64,000 nt of DNA from the NCBI GenBank assembly GCA_943736015.1, contig OX031057.1:37224501-37288500 (forward strand). The letters run 5' to 3'. Both the position numbers and the translations under genes were made by a program. The stretch is from Tridacna crocea. Its lineage: Eukaryota; Mollusca; Bivalvia; Cardiida; Cardiidae. This document shows, one piece after another, positions 1 through 11,830 of this stretch (within the stretch, counting starts at the first letter, position 1; each line of letters begins with the position of its first letter). The notes under the pieces are model-generated. The model saw only the letters and a list, made by a program, of their open reading frames with translations, had not been told where the DNA came from and made no database searches.

Positions 1-962
1 GTGCAGGCTGGCCTGGGCCGAAGTTTTTGTTATTAGTCAAGTTTACGCATGTCAAATGACCAGTTCGCCTCAAGATTCAGTTCCATAGCTAATTGATGAT
101 CTGCTTGGTATTATTTATTTGTAGTTTGTAGTTATTGATTACAGAGAGAGAGAAAGACAGAGAGAAACGGATAGAAAGACAGACAGAAAAATAGAAATCC
201 TAATCATTAGAACATTTCAAGACAGTCTGATCTGAATCTACTCCCATCGCTAAAGAGCACTCAATCGTGACTGACCTACTATGGGTTTTGAAGGAGAACA
301 CAGATATAATGAAAATAAAATGTCACTTTTCCCTGAAAAGCAGACGGATATGTTTTAAATCAGATCATGTTTCATTTCTTGTAACCGAGGTATATGTAAA
401 GTTTGATTGAATTTCTCCTTTTTTGTTATGATCACGCGGCACACATATGACAGGCAATAAAGCGGGGATTTCTAAATTTAAAGTTGGTCAACCGAAGCCT
501 TTAAGGTACATGAGCACTTATATATCTAGCAATAAATTGTGAATTTATTAATTCATTAACAACTATAATTTGGCTATTTTCTTCACGTTTCCTTTCACCT
601 CAATATATTGGGGTGATTTCTTTAAAACACTCATCATATTCAAAAAACAAAACATAACATTTTAACTGACTATAACTCTGTAAATGCAAGAAAAACAGCG
701 AAACCTTGACCTTTTAGGACAACTTATTTTTTTAGCATTTTGATCGTCTGATGCAATGTCTTGTTGACATCCATTCTTGCTTTCCCTGTTTAACCCTATC
801 GGCAAAAAGCAGAAATAACTTATTTTTGCTCACGACAAAGATCAAGATCAGACATCACATGCTTGTCACATGCAATCTTATTTTTAAGCAATTCTGGTCG
901 CCTGTTTACTCAAGCGTACAAGGCAAAACTCAGCCTGAGTTTCAACATTCGAATAGGTAAAC
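1..962. other. No gene recognised; AT-rich DNA
   Basis: I see no coding region. The short open frame at 751-960 has no domain signature. The first bases (GCAGGCTGGCCTGGGCC) resemble half of a small GC-rich foldback seen again near 47658-47695. Confidence 0.5.
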
Positions 963-1035
963 GGTCAAAAGCCCCTCCGGTCATTATCCCCTACCCCCAA
1001 AACAGGTAAGGCGGTCAAAAGCCCCCATGATCCCC
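963..1035. repeat. Left inverted end with iterons
   Basis: Iterons start at 963, 979 and 1013, with a degenerate fourth near 1023. The first spacings (16 and 34 bp) mirror those of the right end. Confidence 0.7.
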
Positions 1036-1509
1036 TCCGTAAAGATGAAGTCTGATTATCGCTTTAAAAGCCCTATACAGATTCTGTAAGTGTGAAATCC
1101 GATGATTGTTGATTGACTGTATGTTGTTTAACGCCGTTTTCAACCGTATTTGACTTATATCGCAGAGGCCAGTGTACCTAACAATGCTTTCCCAGGTTGC
1201 TTTTTTATCCATTCAAATCGGTAATTTATCCATTAATCCGCAATTTTCTTTCAAGCCACTGGCTGCTTTCTCACATAACAATTTGAGTGCCAATGGGCAG
1301 CAGTGACAGGTATGAATCGTATCATCAATCCTCAGGAAGGAAACGTCGTCGAACCGGCGACACCCAGCGGCTCGCAAAAACGGGTCGACATGTTCCAAAG
1401 GCATTCTATTAATTACAGTTCTTGGAATTAGGACTCGAGTCCTACACTTTACCTCTGAGCCCTGCAGGATCATGGAAATAAATGAAAAAATCAAGACCAT
1501 GTTGGGAAC

Positions 1510-1562
1510 AATGTAGATCAAGATCAGACTGCGCAGACCATACGGTCTGATCTTTATCTACA
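1510..1562. repeat. Short foldback of the AGATCAAGATCAGACTG family
   Basis: This is an imperfect hairpin, GTAGATCAAGATCAGACTG then CGGTCTGATCTTTATCTAC. Related hairpins lie at about 37650-37710, 48860-48905, 52722-52775, 52994-53055 and 63216-63276, so it is a dispersed family. Confidence 0.6.
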
Positions 1563-2321
1563 TATGAAGCTATTCCTAGTCAGTTTCTTTGCAGTCCCTT
1601 AAAAATATTTCAAATGTGAACGCCTCGAGAAAGCAGGCTTTTTAATTTTTTTTTACTGAAAATGCAATAATGCTAGGTACCAAAAGTTCCTCTTTTTCTC
1701 ACAATGTTTTGATCCTTAGCGTACAAAAATCACACAAATCAAACACTAACAGCCACAGTGTCCTCTGCCAACACTTTAAAAATGGACAATTAGATAAAAA
1801 GTTTGTTGTTTGGTGACGAGTTTGGGGCGAAAAATGGACTGAAATTATTCTTGTAATTGTATTATTACTTTATTCTTTATTGAAAAAGTCTCCATTGAAA
1901 AAAAAAAAATCAAAATGAAACATACTTATTCAGAGTATCTTATATGAGTGATTTGTGTATTGTCATCTTTATCGAACGAGTTGACCAAAATTATATGGAA
2001 AAAGCCTTGGTATTTAATACATGACTCCTACATTTCGGTTATTTATTTTCTTTATACTGGAAAGGGTGTTGTCTTTACATCTATTGAAATGATTGAGACA
2101 AACTGAGGACGGATTAAGATAATTATCTATTATGATGCAAATTTATGACACGTTTACATGTTGAATGTGTAAGACTGGCAGGAAACAATTTTAATGTGTA
2201 AATCACCATCGAGCAAAGAAAAAAAAAGGGGGGGATAGGGATGCACGACACAGGTAAGGTACTCTGACATGATTTCATTTCTTCGTTAAAAATCACAACG
2301 GAAAACGCTAGCCTATTTAAA

Positions 2322-2512
2322 GGGGCTTATGTCCGCCTTTAAGACTGGATGAAGGGGATAATGACCGCCCATGCGAAATCGCGTAGGGGCTTTTGACCGC
2401 TTTTAAAATTTGATGAAGGGGATATTGACCGCCCTTGCAAAGTCGTGAAGGGGCTTTTGACAGCCATACCTGTTTTGGGGGTAGGGGATAATGACCGGAG
2501 GGGCTTTTGACC
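2322..2512. repeat. Right inverted end: seven phased iterons
   Basis: Read on this strand the iterons are GGGGCTTTTGACC-type and GGGGATAATGACC-type, in strict alternation, starting at 2322, 2354, 2386, 2418, 2450, 2484 and 2500. The first five are spaced exactly 32 bp apart. The outer two spacings (34 and 16) match the left end. Confidence 0.75.
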
Positions 2513-4115
2513 GCCATTCCTATCGGGTATCTTGATTGGTGTTACGTAATGGTATACATTGATACCGGGTAATCGGAAAGAAAGTATCAGAAAAAAAAAT
2601 CAGACTTCTTTATGGAGAGGACCTATACAAGCTTTGATGCTTTCGTTTCAATCCTTTTCGCAATATGTTGTTGTAAATGAATGATGTTACATGTATTATA
2701 TTGAATAAATTAAAACTAAATGTTTAAACTAAGATCAGACTTTTTTTATGAGATTATTTATAAGGATTTAAAGTCAAGTTTAACAAGATTTTGTATAAGG
2801 AAGTCCAATTTGCCGCCCTCTCTCTTTAGCTTTTTACTTGCAAATGTGTGATGATTAATGCATTTTCAAAAGTATTTTATGGCTACAGCTCACATATTCA
2901 AATTTCCTCGCTATTTTCAATCTGATCACATGTATTTTCTCCCTCTCATGTGTTTTCAAAAGTCAATAATTTAAAACTGTTTCCCATATGGAGAGCTTTT
3001 TTACTTCACCAACGTTTAAAAAAAGCAATTTCAAAAAATAAATCAAATGTAGCTCAATTGATATTCTTCACTTTAAAAGAGTAGAAAACATTGTAAGAAA
3101 AGGAAACAATGCTGGGTATTGGTATTTCTCCTTTTCTCACAATGTTTACAAAAGGTTCTATGCAGGACCGTTAAAATTCGGGAGTGTGCTGTACGGGTCA
3201 CATCAATATTCCCAAAACGCAAATTGTTTTCTGCTGATTTCAGTCACATATTGATATTGCAACGTCAATTTTTTAAGCCGAAACAATTTCGACACATAAA
3301 ATAAAACCGATTCGGCCCAGGATCAGACTGCTTGTTTTGTATAGTTTGTTACTGGTCTATTGACTGCATAATTATTACAATGATCCAATAGTACAACAAA
3401 TTCAATCTTTAAAAATAAAGACTAAAAAAAAAAAAGAAATAAAAATGCAATTTAAAGAAATTTATACTAACTAAATTGAATTTATTTTCCGAGAAAGAAT
3501 TAAAAAAGACGATACTGGGAAGATAATGGTTTTTACAAATCTCTTAAAAGTTTTCACTGATGCAAATAATATACACGTACATGTATAAAAGTGATAAATA
3601 CAGTCATTATATATTTGGACAATGTGTAAAAACAGGATCCAGGTTTAACAAAACAAAACAGATAAGGTTATCATGTCATCAGTTCTTATCTTCCCTTTAT
3701 CCGTTGCTAAATCTTTTCACCCAGTCTTAAAATCTCACTTAGCTCGATACAGCATTTTTTATACAAAAATTAACGATAGTGTCGTTTTTAAACTAAAATG
3801 GACGTTATCGGAAATCCTTTCGGACCAGATAATCGATAAGTTCCAAGGAGAGTAACTCTTGCTCGACCTGCAGCTGAAAGTTGGGGATGAAAACCCTCAC
3901 GGAGGAACCAGGGACTTTGATTTTATGTATTCAGTCCTACGAGATTCATTAATCTAATTTTGTAATGAACATGTGGAGATAACTTTATCAATTTGTAAAA
4001 ATAAACATTTTGTTTGCTAGTGATCGTTATCGCTGGTAGAAAAAAAATAAGCTCAAGAGTCAAGACCTAATAGGCCTAAGAGCCGCTCGTGAACTATTTC
4101 TCCTTGACGGTACAT
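2513..4115. other. No gene; AT-rich with one degenerate foldback
   Basis: Nothing coding is supported. Around 3087-3155 there is a degenerate hairpin (AAACATTGTAAGAAAAGG then CCTTTTCTCACAATGTTT) of the TTAA-flanked MITE family seen at 18970, 42381 and 51348. The frames at 3119-3304 and 3673-3855 lack domain features. Confidence 0.5.
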
Positions 4116-4298
4116 GCCGGTGTAATGCAGAAAAATGACCCCCATTACAAAATGACCCCCGGGTCATTTGTCGACGTAGAGGAATGACCCATGGGTCATT
4201 TTTCGACGTAGAAAAATGACCCATGGGTAATTATTCTACGTTGAGAAATAACCGTAGGTCATTTTGTAATGGGGGTCATTTCTCTGCATTACACCGGC
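4116..4298. mobile_element. Foldback MITE with GCCGGTGTAATGCAGA termini
   Basis: The 183-bp unit has inverted ends (GCCGGTGTAATGCAGA and TCTCTGCATTACACCGGC) and an interior of repeated GACCCATGGGTCATTT palindromes. A right-end fragment recurs near 39392-39452. It has no coding capacity. The transposase source is unknown. Confidence 0.7.
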
Positions 4299-4938
4299 GC
4301 TGTCATTATGCCTCAAACCAGCATTTTCTTCCTTTTCCCGCAATGGTCTCACCTAACAAAAAACACGTTTTATATTTTGAGTTAGATTCAAAATTTCGCC
4401 TGCAAATGTTTTATTCAATTTGGACAAATTTTGTCGTTTGGTAAAGAGTTCAGGAAATATGACCATCACTCGTAATATATATTGTCGAAGAGTGTTTGAC
4501 AAGGTAGATAAACATTGCATAAGAAAAAATGCTGGTTGCCGGCCTATTCATTTTTTCCTACAATGTTTTCGCAACCCTTGTTCTGCAAGGCACTTTAAAC
4601 TCATGATATGTGGTTAAAGATTTATGTGTTTCGATTCTATAACCTATTAATTCAGTGCCCACTGAATAATTTGCTTGGCAATGATGACTGCTTATCATCT
4701 TTTTTCTTTCTGATATAAAAAATTCTCGTGGAGATACATACGTGTAATATGACTTTGTAAAAGAGTAAAATGGTGCGTAACTTCATTCATTCTTGAATCA
4801 TTTGCTACACTGAAAAGAAACTTACCTGTCTGATCGCGGCGGAGTCATCGCGTCGTTTTAATTGCGTAATCAGACCGCCGCGGTCCGCCAGGGATCGCCG
4901 CGTTTAAACAGCGCTCCGGGTTAGTCCGCGTTCACCTG
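4299..4938. other. No gene; ends in a CpG-dense patch
   Basis: The frame at 4420-4617 has no domain. From about 4826 the composition changes sharply to CpG-rich DNA in which GATCGCCGCG-like words recur (4827 inverted, 4892 and, just beyond, 4949). This may be the edge of a separate small repeat. Confidence 0.45.
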
Positions 4939-5588
4939 TGTTGTAAAATCGCCGCGTTGGGTCCGCGCTAAATACATCGCTGACAGCAAAAATAGCAAAA
5001 TCCTCGAGGAGTGTACTGTATCTTCATATCAGATAGTTTTGGTCGAAAATCAGTTTGCACGTTTTGCACAGTCTAGTTAATCTAATATTCATCTAAGAAG
5101 TGTTTTGTAGGTATAATTCGGTGTTGTAAAATGTAATTCGGTATAATTGGGTGTAATCCGGTATTTCCATGCACCTCCGAAAATGGCGTCGAGAGATCAT
5201 CAAGGACGACACATAAAAGATATTTAACGGAGTGTCACGACGCAGAAAATGACTTTACACATGATAGTAAAAAAAACGATTAGACTTGGAACTGAATGTG
5301 TTGTGAATTACCTCTAATTTCCAGAATATGCTTCGAAAGCAAGAGCAAACATTGATGATGACAGTGGTATTTTCACTAGTTGGAATTTAGCACGCGCATA
5401 ATAAGCGCCGGAGAATCCCGTTAAATAAAGGTAGCCTCAGACGAGATCGAGAAGCCAAGCTGTAAAGCCATGATTTTGTACCTTGTGTTTGCTGTCGTGT
5501 GGCATCAGCCTGTAGAAAAGACGACTAGCAGTTTTTGTGACCCTCGGAGGCGGACCAGTTACAAATAAGCAAGTGTGATTTTACAACA
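4939..5588 (+). repeat. Candidate 5' LTR of the fossil
   Basis: The ends are perfect 12-bp inverted repeats, TGTTGTAAAATC and GATTTTACAACA, giving a 650-bp unit with TG...CA ends. An AATAAA lies at about 5424. The sequence immediately after (GTGGCGAGAAATTCGG) sits where a primer site would. The doubts are that no second copy occurs in the window and that the left edge lies inside a CpG-rich repeated patch. Confidence 0.4.
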
Positions 5589-6393
5589 GTGGCGAGAAAT
5601 TCGGATCGCATTTGCGGACAATTGTTTGCATTATTGTATTTTGCATTTTCTTTTGTTGTATTGAGGCGGCATCCATTTGTCACGTGGGTGGGGTTTCCCG
5701 CAGAATTTGAATGCTGGTTTCATTAATTATTTATGTCCAGTTATTGTATTATTAACTGTATGGTTCAATTTTGATATTTTTTTTTGTATTTTGACTGCTA
5801 GGGTCAGTAGTAAAACACAGAGCGATATTTTGATTTCTTATCTGAATTGTTTTACATGGTTACCTCTCTTGCCAACAGTTGAAAACATTGTGGCCGTAGC
5901 ATCTTAACATTTTACTCTTTCCATTGCCTCATTTCAACATTTGGAAATGCAGTATTTGCCCAAACTATTGTGAGGATAATTGACTGTTTCTGGTTGAGGT
6001 TGTTCATTATTTCCGACTTATTGAAAGACTTATACCCAGTTGTTTCAATTTCATTTTCGACTAACAAAAAGTGAAAGTAACTTGTTTCCGGCTTTTTAGT
6101 GGAAACATAATTTGAAACATTTGTTTTCAGCTTTCCACTTTTAAAACGGAAATTGCTTACCGCTTTCTTCTCAAATAGAGGAAGTGTTAAAGGGGAACTG
6201 CTGCATTTTCCTGTCTATTAAAGGGAAAGTGAACAATTTTCTGACTCAGTACGAAAAGCAAATAATTGAAAATTCCAGTCTATTGAAAGATCTAGCTGTT
6301 GATTATCCATGTCAACAATTATTAATAAATGGTGATTTTTATCACTCATAATTTCGGTTTTCATTTACATTCAAAAGCTAGATTGTTTTAAAA

Positions 6394-7949
6394 ATGGACA
6401 AGGTACTAATAAATTACTGTCTGGTGCGTCAATTATTAGCTCTGCCAGGAATTGGAGAGCATCTAGCTGCTGAAATTTTGAAAATGAGAGAGGAGAAAGG
6501 AAATGTAGATTTAGAAGAGTTTCGATCTATTCGAGGACTCAGAATCACAGATGAATTGATAGACCAGGGCCCGTATTCACCAACCATTCTTGAGAATATT
6601 CTTAGGCTTATTCTTCAGAATTTTGCCAATGTGAAAGTAACAGAACGTCTGATTGGCTAAACCGGATGGTTTAGCCAATCAGACGTTCTGTTACTTTCAC
6701 AGTCAGGAAATCTTGAAGAATAAGACCAAGAACGTTCTTGAGAATTGTTGGTGAATACGGGCCCTGATAGACTTTAGACCTTACAAGCCGTCTTATAAAG
6801 AGGTTCAAAAAGATACAAGAAGACAATGGTCTTCAATGAAAATGACAGAGCCCCATATCATTTTGATCAAAGTGTTCCCTCACTGGTAGCTCACTACCCT
6901 ACACAAACCACTAGTACCTATGACAGTCCATATTATGGAGATCATGAACGGAGATCAAATAACTCGTTCTATTCACAGTATGCTGCCAGAGATGCTTATA
7001 ATGTCGTCCGCAAAACTAATTGGGTTGACGACTGCAATGCACAAAGACATGATTTGTGCTATGAGCCAGTAACGGTTCTAAGGCACATCAGCTATGATGG
7101 CACTGGTTCATGGCCATCAGTTTTTGTAAACTTTGCTACCTTCGCTGAAGAACAACAATGGACAGGAAGGGAAAGAAAGAATAATTGGTGCTGGTGTTTG
7201 CAAGGTCGAGCAAGAGACTACTTTGCTATGATCATGGACAGGGAACCAAATTTGGAATATTTTGATTTGGTTGAAAAACTAGAGAGAAGATTTAGTCCTT
7301 CCGATCTTCCCAGCGTGCTGAGGATGCAATTTGTAAATCCGTGCCAAAATGTGATGAAAGTATTCATGAATGGGCAGACAGAGTGGCATACCTGGGCACA
7401 AAGGCCTATAGAGACATGCCAGAACATCTCATTCAATATGAGCTTGTTCTGAAATTTTACCAAGGTTGCATAGATACTGATTCCGGTCACTATGCAAGAA
7501 ATATGAAACCATAGACCTTGGAGCAAGCAATAGGCCATGTAGTGTGGAATCAAAGCACTTCAAAAATGATGAATGAGGGACGGGTTAGACGTCCCAACCG
7601 GCAAGTTCGTGCAAATACAGAAGCAGGTGAAGAATTCTCTGTTGATGCTTCAAGTAGACCAGAGTTAGAGAAAAGAATAACCACTTTAAAGGGGAAGATG
7701 TGTCATGTTGTGACAGTATTAGAAGAATTGAAAACTGTCATCTTAATATCAGAAAGTGGACAAGGAGATAGATCTAGGTCCCCAGAAAGGGACCCAGATA
7801 GGCGTACTTATCATAGTTGTAATGAAGTGGGCCACTTAAAGAAAGACTGTCCTAAGCAGCACAAATCGGTAAGGTTTCACGAGACAGTAGACTCATTAAA
7901 CGACCAAAGGTTGAGGGAGAAGGCCAGCCTTCAACCCAAGCAGAATTAA
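6394..7949 (+). pseudogene. Gag region of the LTR fossil, broken
   Basis: The first part has a helix-hairpin-helix look (LPGIGEHLAAEIL). The middle (about 7085-7330) reads like a Ty3-type capsid, with WTGRER...GRARDYF and YFDLVEKLERRF. The end carries one CCHC knuckle, C-x2-C-x4-H-x4-C (HSCNEVGHLKKDC), near 7815-7855. The region is interrupted by a MITE and broken several times. It would have packaged the element's RNA in an intracellular particle. Confidence 0.6.
6566..6765. mobile_element. Foldback MITE (GGGCCCGTATTCACC ends) inserted in gag
   Basis: The long inverted arms, AGGGCCCGTATTCACCAAC and GTTGGTGAATACGGGCCCT, fold almost end to end around GATTGGCTAAACC and GGTTTAGCCAATC. The flanks read GATAGACC and GATAGACT, an 8-bp target duplication with one difference. 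That length together with a CAGGG-type end suggests a hAT-derived MITE. Relatives lie at 40340-40526, 40976-41182, 42793-42975 and, as a half copy, about 37080-37110. Confidence 0.75.
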
Positions 7950-9330
7950 ATGGCCTGAAAACTAAGGACATAGTAGCTGGACTCAAAGAAGAGCCGGCAG
8001 ATACCACTGATAGTGAGTTGCACTCAAACACACGACCATAAATTTAATGTGTGTGTTAATCAAGTTCATGTTGAAGGAACATTAGAGGGAGATCAAAGTT
8101 TTATGGAGCAATTCATTGTCTGTAGACTTGATTCCTGATCAGCCTCTACAGTTACCTTCAAAATAAAATCTTTACCATTAAAAGCAATAGTTCATTCAGC
8201 TGCTGAAGTTACAGATGGCAATACCCTCAAACAAGTCAGCAAAGTGGACCTGATATTACCTGGAACAGACAATAAAGTGGGAAAAAAACCACTGAGAGGT
8301 GCCATAAATACATCTAAGACAGACCATCGCTTAAATGAGAGGCACAAATCTGAGAATGGCCATGGTAATCCACAGACAATACTTGGAAATCCCGATAGTT
8401 TTGAAGAGCTCCTTATGTGGAGGCTGCAATAAAGCCAGTAATGTTTACCAGGACTGGGAATACATCATGGGAATGGAAGTCGTACAGAACATATTCCATG
8501 AGAAAGAAAATAAAAATGGTACCCGAAAGAAACTCACTGGTCTACAGATAGAAGGGAAAAATTCATATACCTGCAGAAATTCCATAAAAAAGCACCGGCA
8601 GATGGAGAAGTGAATTTGATGCTGGAGGAGTACTTCTGGATATGTAGGGATGTTTCCATTAGACCCTACGCTGTGGAAAAGTGATCAAGAAAAAGTGAAA
8701 CCAGAAAATAAAAAAAAAGGTGATTGGAGTCAATGTGCTCATCCCGACAATAAGGAATGTGGGAATTGACATAATGAGCATTAAAGTGCAGAATTCAGCT
8801 AGGTCAGATCATTGCCCAGATAGAAGAAGGGAAGGATCAAATAAATGTAGGTAATTGTCTCTCACTCCCAGCCTATATGACAGTCAGTGAAATGGATTCA
8901 GGGGATGAAAGAAGATTGTTGAGTATTACCAGTGGAAGGAGCTGTTAAGCTGCCTTTTGGTAGACAACCTCAAACCGAGATCAGTGGTTGGCATATATCC
9001 AAATGAAGTGGGTCTTATGAGTAATGACTCCAGAAAAATGGGTCATATTTGAAAAAGAGATTCACGACAGTGCAGTACTAGCAGATACAAGTGAAATATA
9101 TATGTGTTGACCTCTCTGCTCAGAGACTACTGATACTTGGGTTTGCACGGATTTGGGAGAGGATCCTTATAATGGGAGCTGCAGGTCTTTTATTTGTAGT
9201 CCACCTGAGAGAAGAAAAACCGGACCAAATACATGTAGGTAAGAATAGCAAGTGCCTTCAAGCCGTATGAACCACTATTTGCTATATCAGAGGATCCATG
9301 GACACATATACCGGCTTCTACAGTATGGCT

Positions 9331-9759
9331 AGGGAATTTATGCAGACTTTTCCAAACTGTGATTTCGTTTTTTTATTGTTTTTTTTTTTTTTTTTTTTTT
9401 TTTTTTTCTGAGGGAAAAGCACCTTTTCCAGCCAAAGGAACTTTCATAAGAAAGTCGGTCTAATAATATTTCTGGTAGGAAGAGATTTGTCCTGATACCT
9501 GGAAATGGAATTAGTATGAATAAGTACATGTACTTCCACCTTTAAAGGGGAAGTTGCTGCCCTAATTGCCAGACTGAAAGTGATGCCTGTGTCAGTGGTC
9601 CTTTCAGATAGTAAGGTATTAGATCTTAATAGCCGTGTATGTAGAGAAACAGGCCAAGTCCACATAGACAGGCCGCAATTTTAGACTTGGGCTTCTTTAT
9701 AGCTGCTTAGAGGGTGCTGCATTAACAGACCCTATATGAGATGGGGCTTTTAAAAATGG
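9331..9759. other. No gene; long poly-T tract
   Basis: A run of about 29 T lies at 9379-9407. It creates artificial lysine-rich frames on the other strand. The rest is unrecognised. Confidence 0.5.
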
Positions 9760-9952
9760 GGAAGTATGTGGTAATTTCACTGGTTGCAATTTAGCCAGTC
9801 CCGCGTTAATACCATGCGATGGCTCATTTATTATGTATCTTTGCATAAGTATGTAATATTTAGTATAGTGACATGTGTTATGTATGCCCTTAAAGGGCCC
9901 ACTATGGAAATAATAAAACTATTCTATTCTATTCCATTCTATCACATTTGTG
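9760..9952 (+). repeat. Retroelement 3' end with ATTCT-repeat tail
   Basis: Sequence with AAATAATAAAACT runs into a short (CTATT)n tail at about 9920-9945. Such a tail is typical of a LINE or SINE 3' end. An LTR end is the alternative. Confidence 0.4.
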
Positions 9953-10088
9953 TGATGTCATTTTTGACGTCATTTTATACAAATTTCATACAAGTAAATG
10001 GGTCTCATGGAAAATACTGCGTGTGCATTTATGAATGTTTTTGCATCATCTGATCTATATTTTGTGACATATCGTTATGTGATAAAAA

Positions 10089-10235
10089 GAATCTGACATT
10101 TGTGGGCGTTTGAGATAAGATTTTATTAAACTCGTCGAGGAAAATGTTATTAAGCTCGCCAAAGGATCGCTTAATAACATTTCCCTAGCCTCGTTTAATA
10201 AAATCTTATCTCAAAAGCCCACTCATGTCAGATCC
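10089..10235. mobile_element. Foldback MITE
   Basis: The arms GAGATAAGATTTTATTAAAC and GTTTAATAAAATCTTATCTC pair, with nested arms AAATGTTATTAAGC and GCTTAATAACATTT near the loop. The outer ends (ATCTGACATTTGTGGGC and GCCCACTCATGTCAGAT) also pair. There is no coding capacity. Confidence 0.65.
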
Positions 10236-11830
10236 TATATATCTCATAAGTAGTTGATTGTGTTAGTTTTAAGACAAAATGAATTTTATGAATGCATGAC
10301 TATGTGATGCCTTGCTTGGAAAATACATCACGTGATGCCTTACGCCTCATTTTACTAGAGCATGATGCAGTTATATTTTATGCTGAAAGAGTTATACGTA
10401 CAATTTTTATTTCTTGTGTGTGCACCTCACAATCGTCACATTATCCACTTAAAGTACTCATGCATTAAAAAGAAGAGGGTTTTTTGACGTTTGTGTAAAA
10501 TTCGCAGTTCTTGTCAACTGCTTTCCCCCTTGCACATGCATGCATTTTTTATCAGTGCATGTTCTTTAAGGAAGACCAGTGCATTGTGGGAAGGAAATGA
10601 CAACGCAAAGGTAAATTGTTTTGCTTTTATTATTGTTTGACTCTAATTCATAAATATTTCTTTCACTGTTTTCTATTTTTTTTTTCTTTTTTTTTTTTTT
10701 TTTGATAAATGCTAAATTTTTAAATTTCTTGTAAGGTATGCATAACAATACTTCAACAAGAAGAAAGAAACAAAAGGAAAAAAATCAAAGAATAGCTATA
10801 AGAACGTGGATTTCGGTGACTAGACCCCGCGGTTGCAAAATGACGACATGTAGTCGGACGTTTTACAGAAAAGTAAATGTATACAAAAATGCACTAGGGG
10901 AAATACATTTTTTAAAAAGAAATGATGAAATAGACATCATTTCATTTCCACTAAAAGATTACAACTGCTATTTAGAATAAGGTAAAGATAAACATCTTAC
11001 TATAGTAAAACTGAAACTATAGGAAATAAAAAACCCAGAGTTATATATGTTCAATTATGTAAACCTTTTAGTAAGGCTACTTATCGAATTACCTTTGATC
11101 ATTTTCCACACATTATTGCATAAAACGTGCCTTTTCGGGCCGTTATAAGCATGTATTAACGGGTAAAAATCGGGCGGTTAACGGGAGAAAACGTGTATTA
11201 ATCAGTAAATTCACGCGCCGTTAACGCCCGGGTTTGTACTATCAATATCCTCGATTCGGGCTTACCTTGTAAACAACGTTTGTCCTTGTCAGATTTTTCC
11301 TAGACTCCGACCATCAAACTGTAGGTATTCGTACCATATTCGATCCTTTTCATGGCATGTCTTTGATGATATTAGTACACCACAAACAAACCTTTGCACA
11401 GAATCTCAGTTTAATCGAGATCTGAACAAAAATTCACCCGTGAAATGTACTCTAAAGCAGCTACATCCCACCCACTTTTTAACGTGATCGGTCCGCCTCG
11501 CTTGATGTATATCGAACCCTCTGTCGCCTTCAGTTACAGAAATTTATATCCACGCATTCATCCTAGTTGTAATCGTCCAAATGTGTGCAAGTTTATTCCA
11601 CATAAGTTCAGTGTGTATTAAAAATCAATAAAAGTGTAGTTTACAGCGAGAGAATCAAAACTGGCATACAGGACTAACGGCCCTTTCCTAATCGTAACAA
11701 AAACTTCTTCGCCGACTTCCGGTTTTGACCCATTTGCTTACAGTACATTTGAAATTCGCTTATTTGCATTTCTATGGAAATATTTTCGCTATCTGTGCAA
11801 ATTATTGTTAGAATACCTTAACTTTATGCA
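10236..11830. other. No gene recognised
   Basis: The frame at 10738-10980 (80 aa, basic) has no domain I know. Around 11125-11235 TTAACG words resemble the arms of the foldback at 11831-11992, so a related degenerate copy may lie here. Confidence 0.45.

Larger units (their letters stand above)
963..2512. mobile_element. DNA element with iteron-bearing inverted ends
   Basis: The two ends are inverted copies: 963-1025 matches the reverse complement of 2450-2512 almost perfectly. Both ends are built from a 13-bp iteron, GGTCAAAAGCCCC, alternating with GGTCATTATCCCC. The interior of about 1.4 kb has no recognisable transposase. A minus-strand open frame at 1213-1521 (102 aa, Cys- and His-containing, CHCC near its centre) and another at 1015-1212 are unexplained. 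A dispersed foldback lies inside at about 1510-1562. I could not fix the exact termini or a target duplication. It is either a non-autonomous DNA transposon or the remnant of a larger one; the family is unknown. Confidence 0.6.
4939..9330 (+). mobile_element. LTR-retrotransposon fossil (Ty3-like), broken
   Basis: The parts in order are a candidate 5' LTR (4939-5588), an untranslated leader, a gag region (about 6394-7949) with a nucleocapsid-type zinc knuckle, and decayed pol-like sequence to roughly 9330. In the latter a protease-like stretch is recognisable near 8160-8230, but no clear reverse transcriptase is. A foldback MITE lies inside gag. The copy is broken in many places and no matching 3' LTR was found, so it is an old copy. 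The family call rests on gag style and layout. Confidence 0.55.

Noticed and set aside
2317-2517. 66-residue proline-rich repeat protein
   Set aside because: It is a translation of the iteron array.
4120-4298. CRISPR-like array of GACCCATGGGTCATTT repeats
   Set aside because: The words are palindromes in a foldback MITE, unevenly spaced, in an animal genome.
6566-6660. The end of the 88-residue frame as part of the protein
   Set aside because: This stretch is the left arm of the foldback MITE.
9338-9529. Lysine-rich minus-strand frame
   Set aside because: It is produced by the poly-T tract at 9379-9407.
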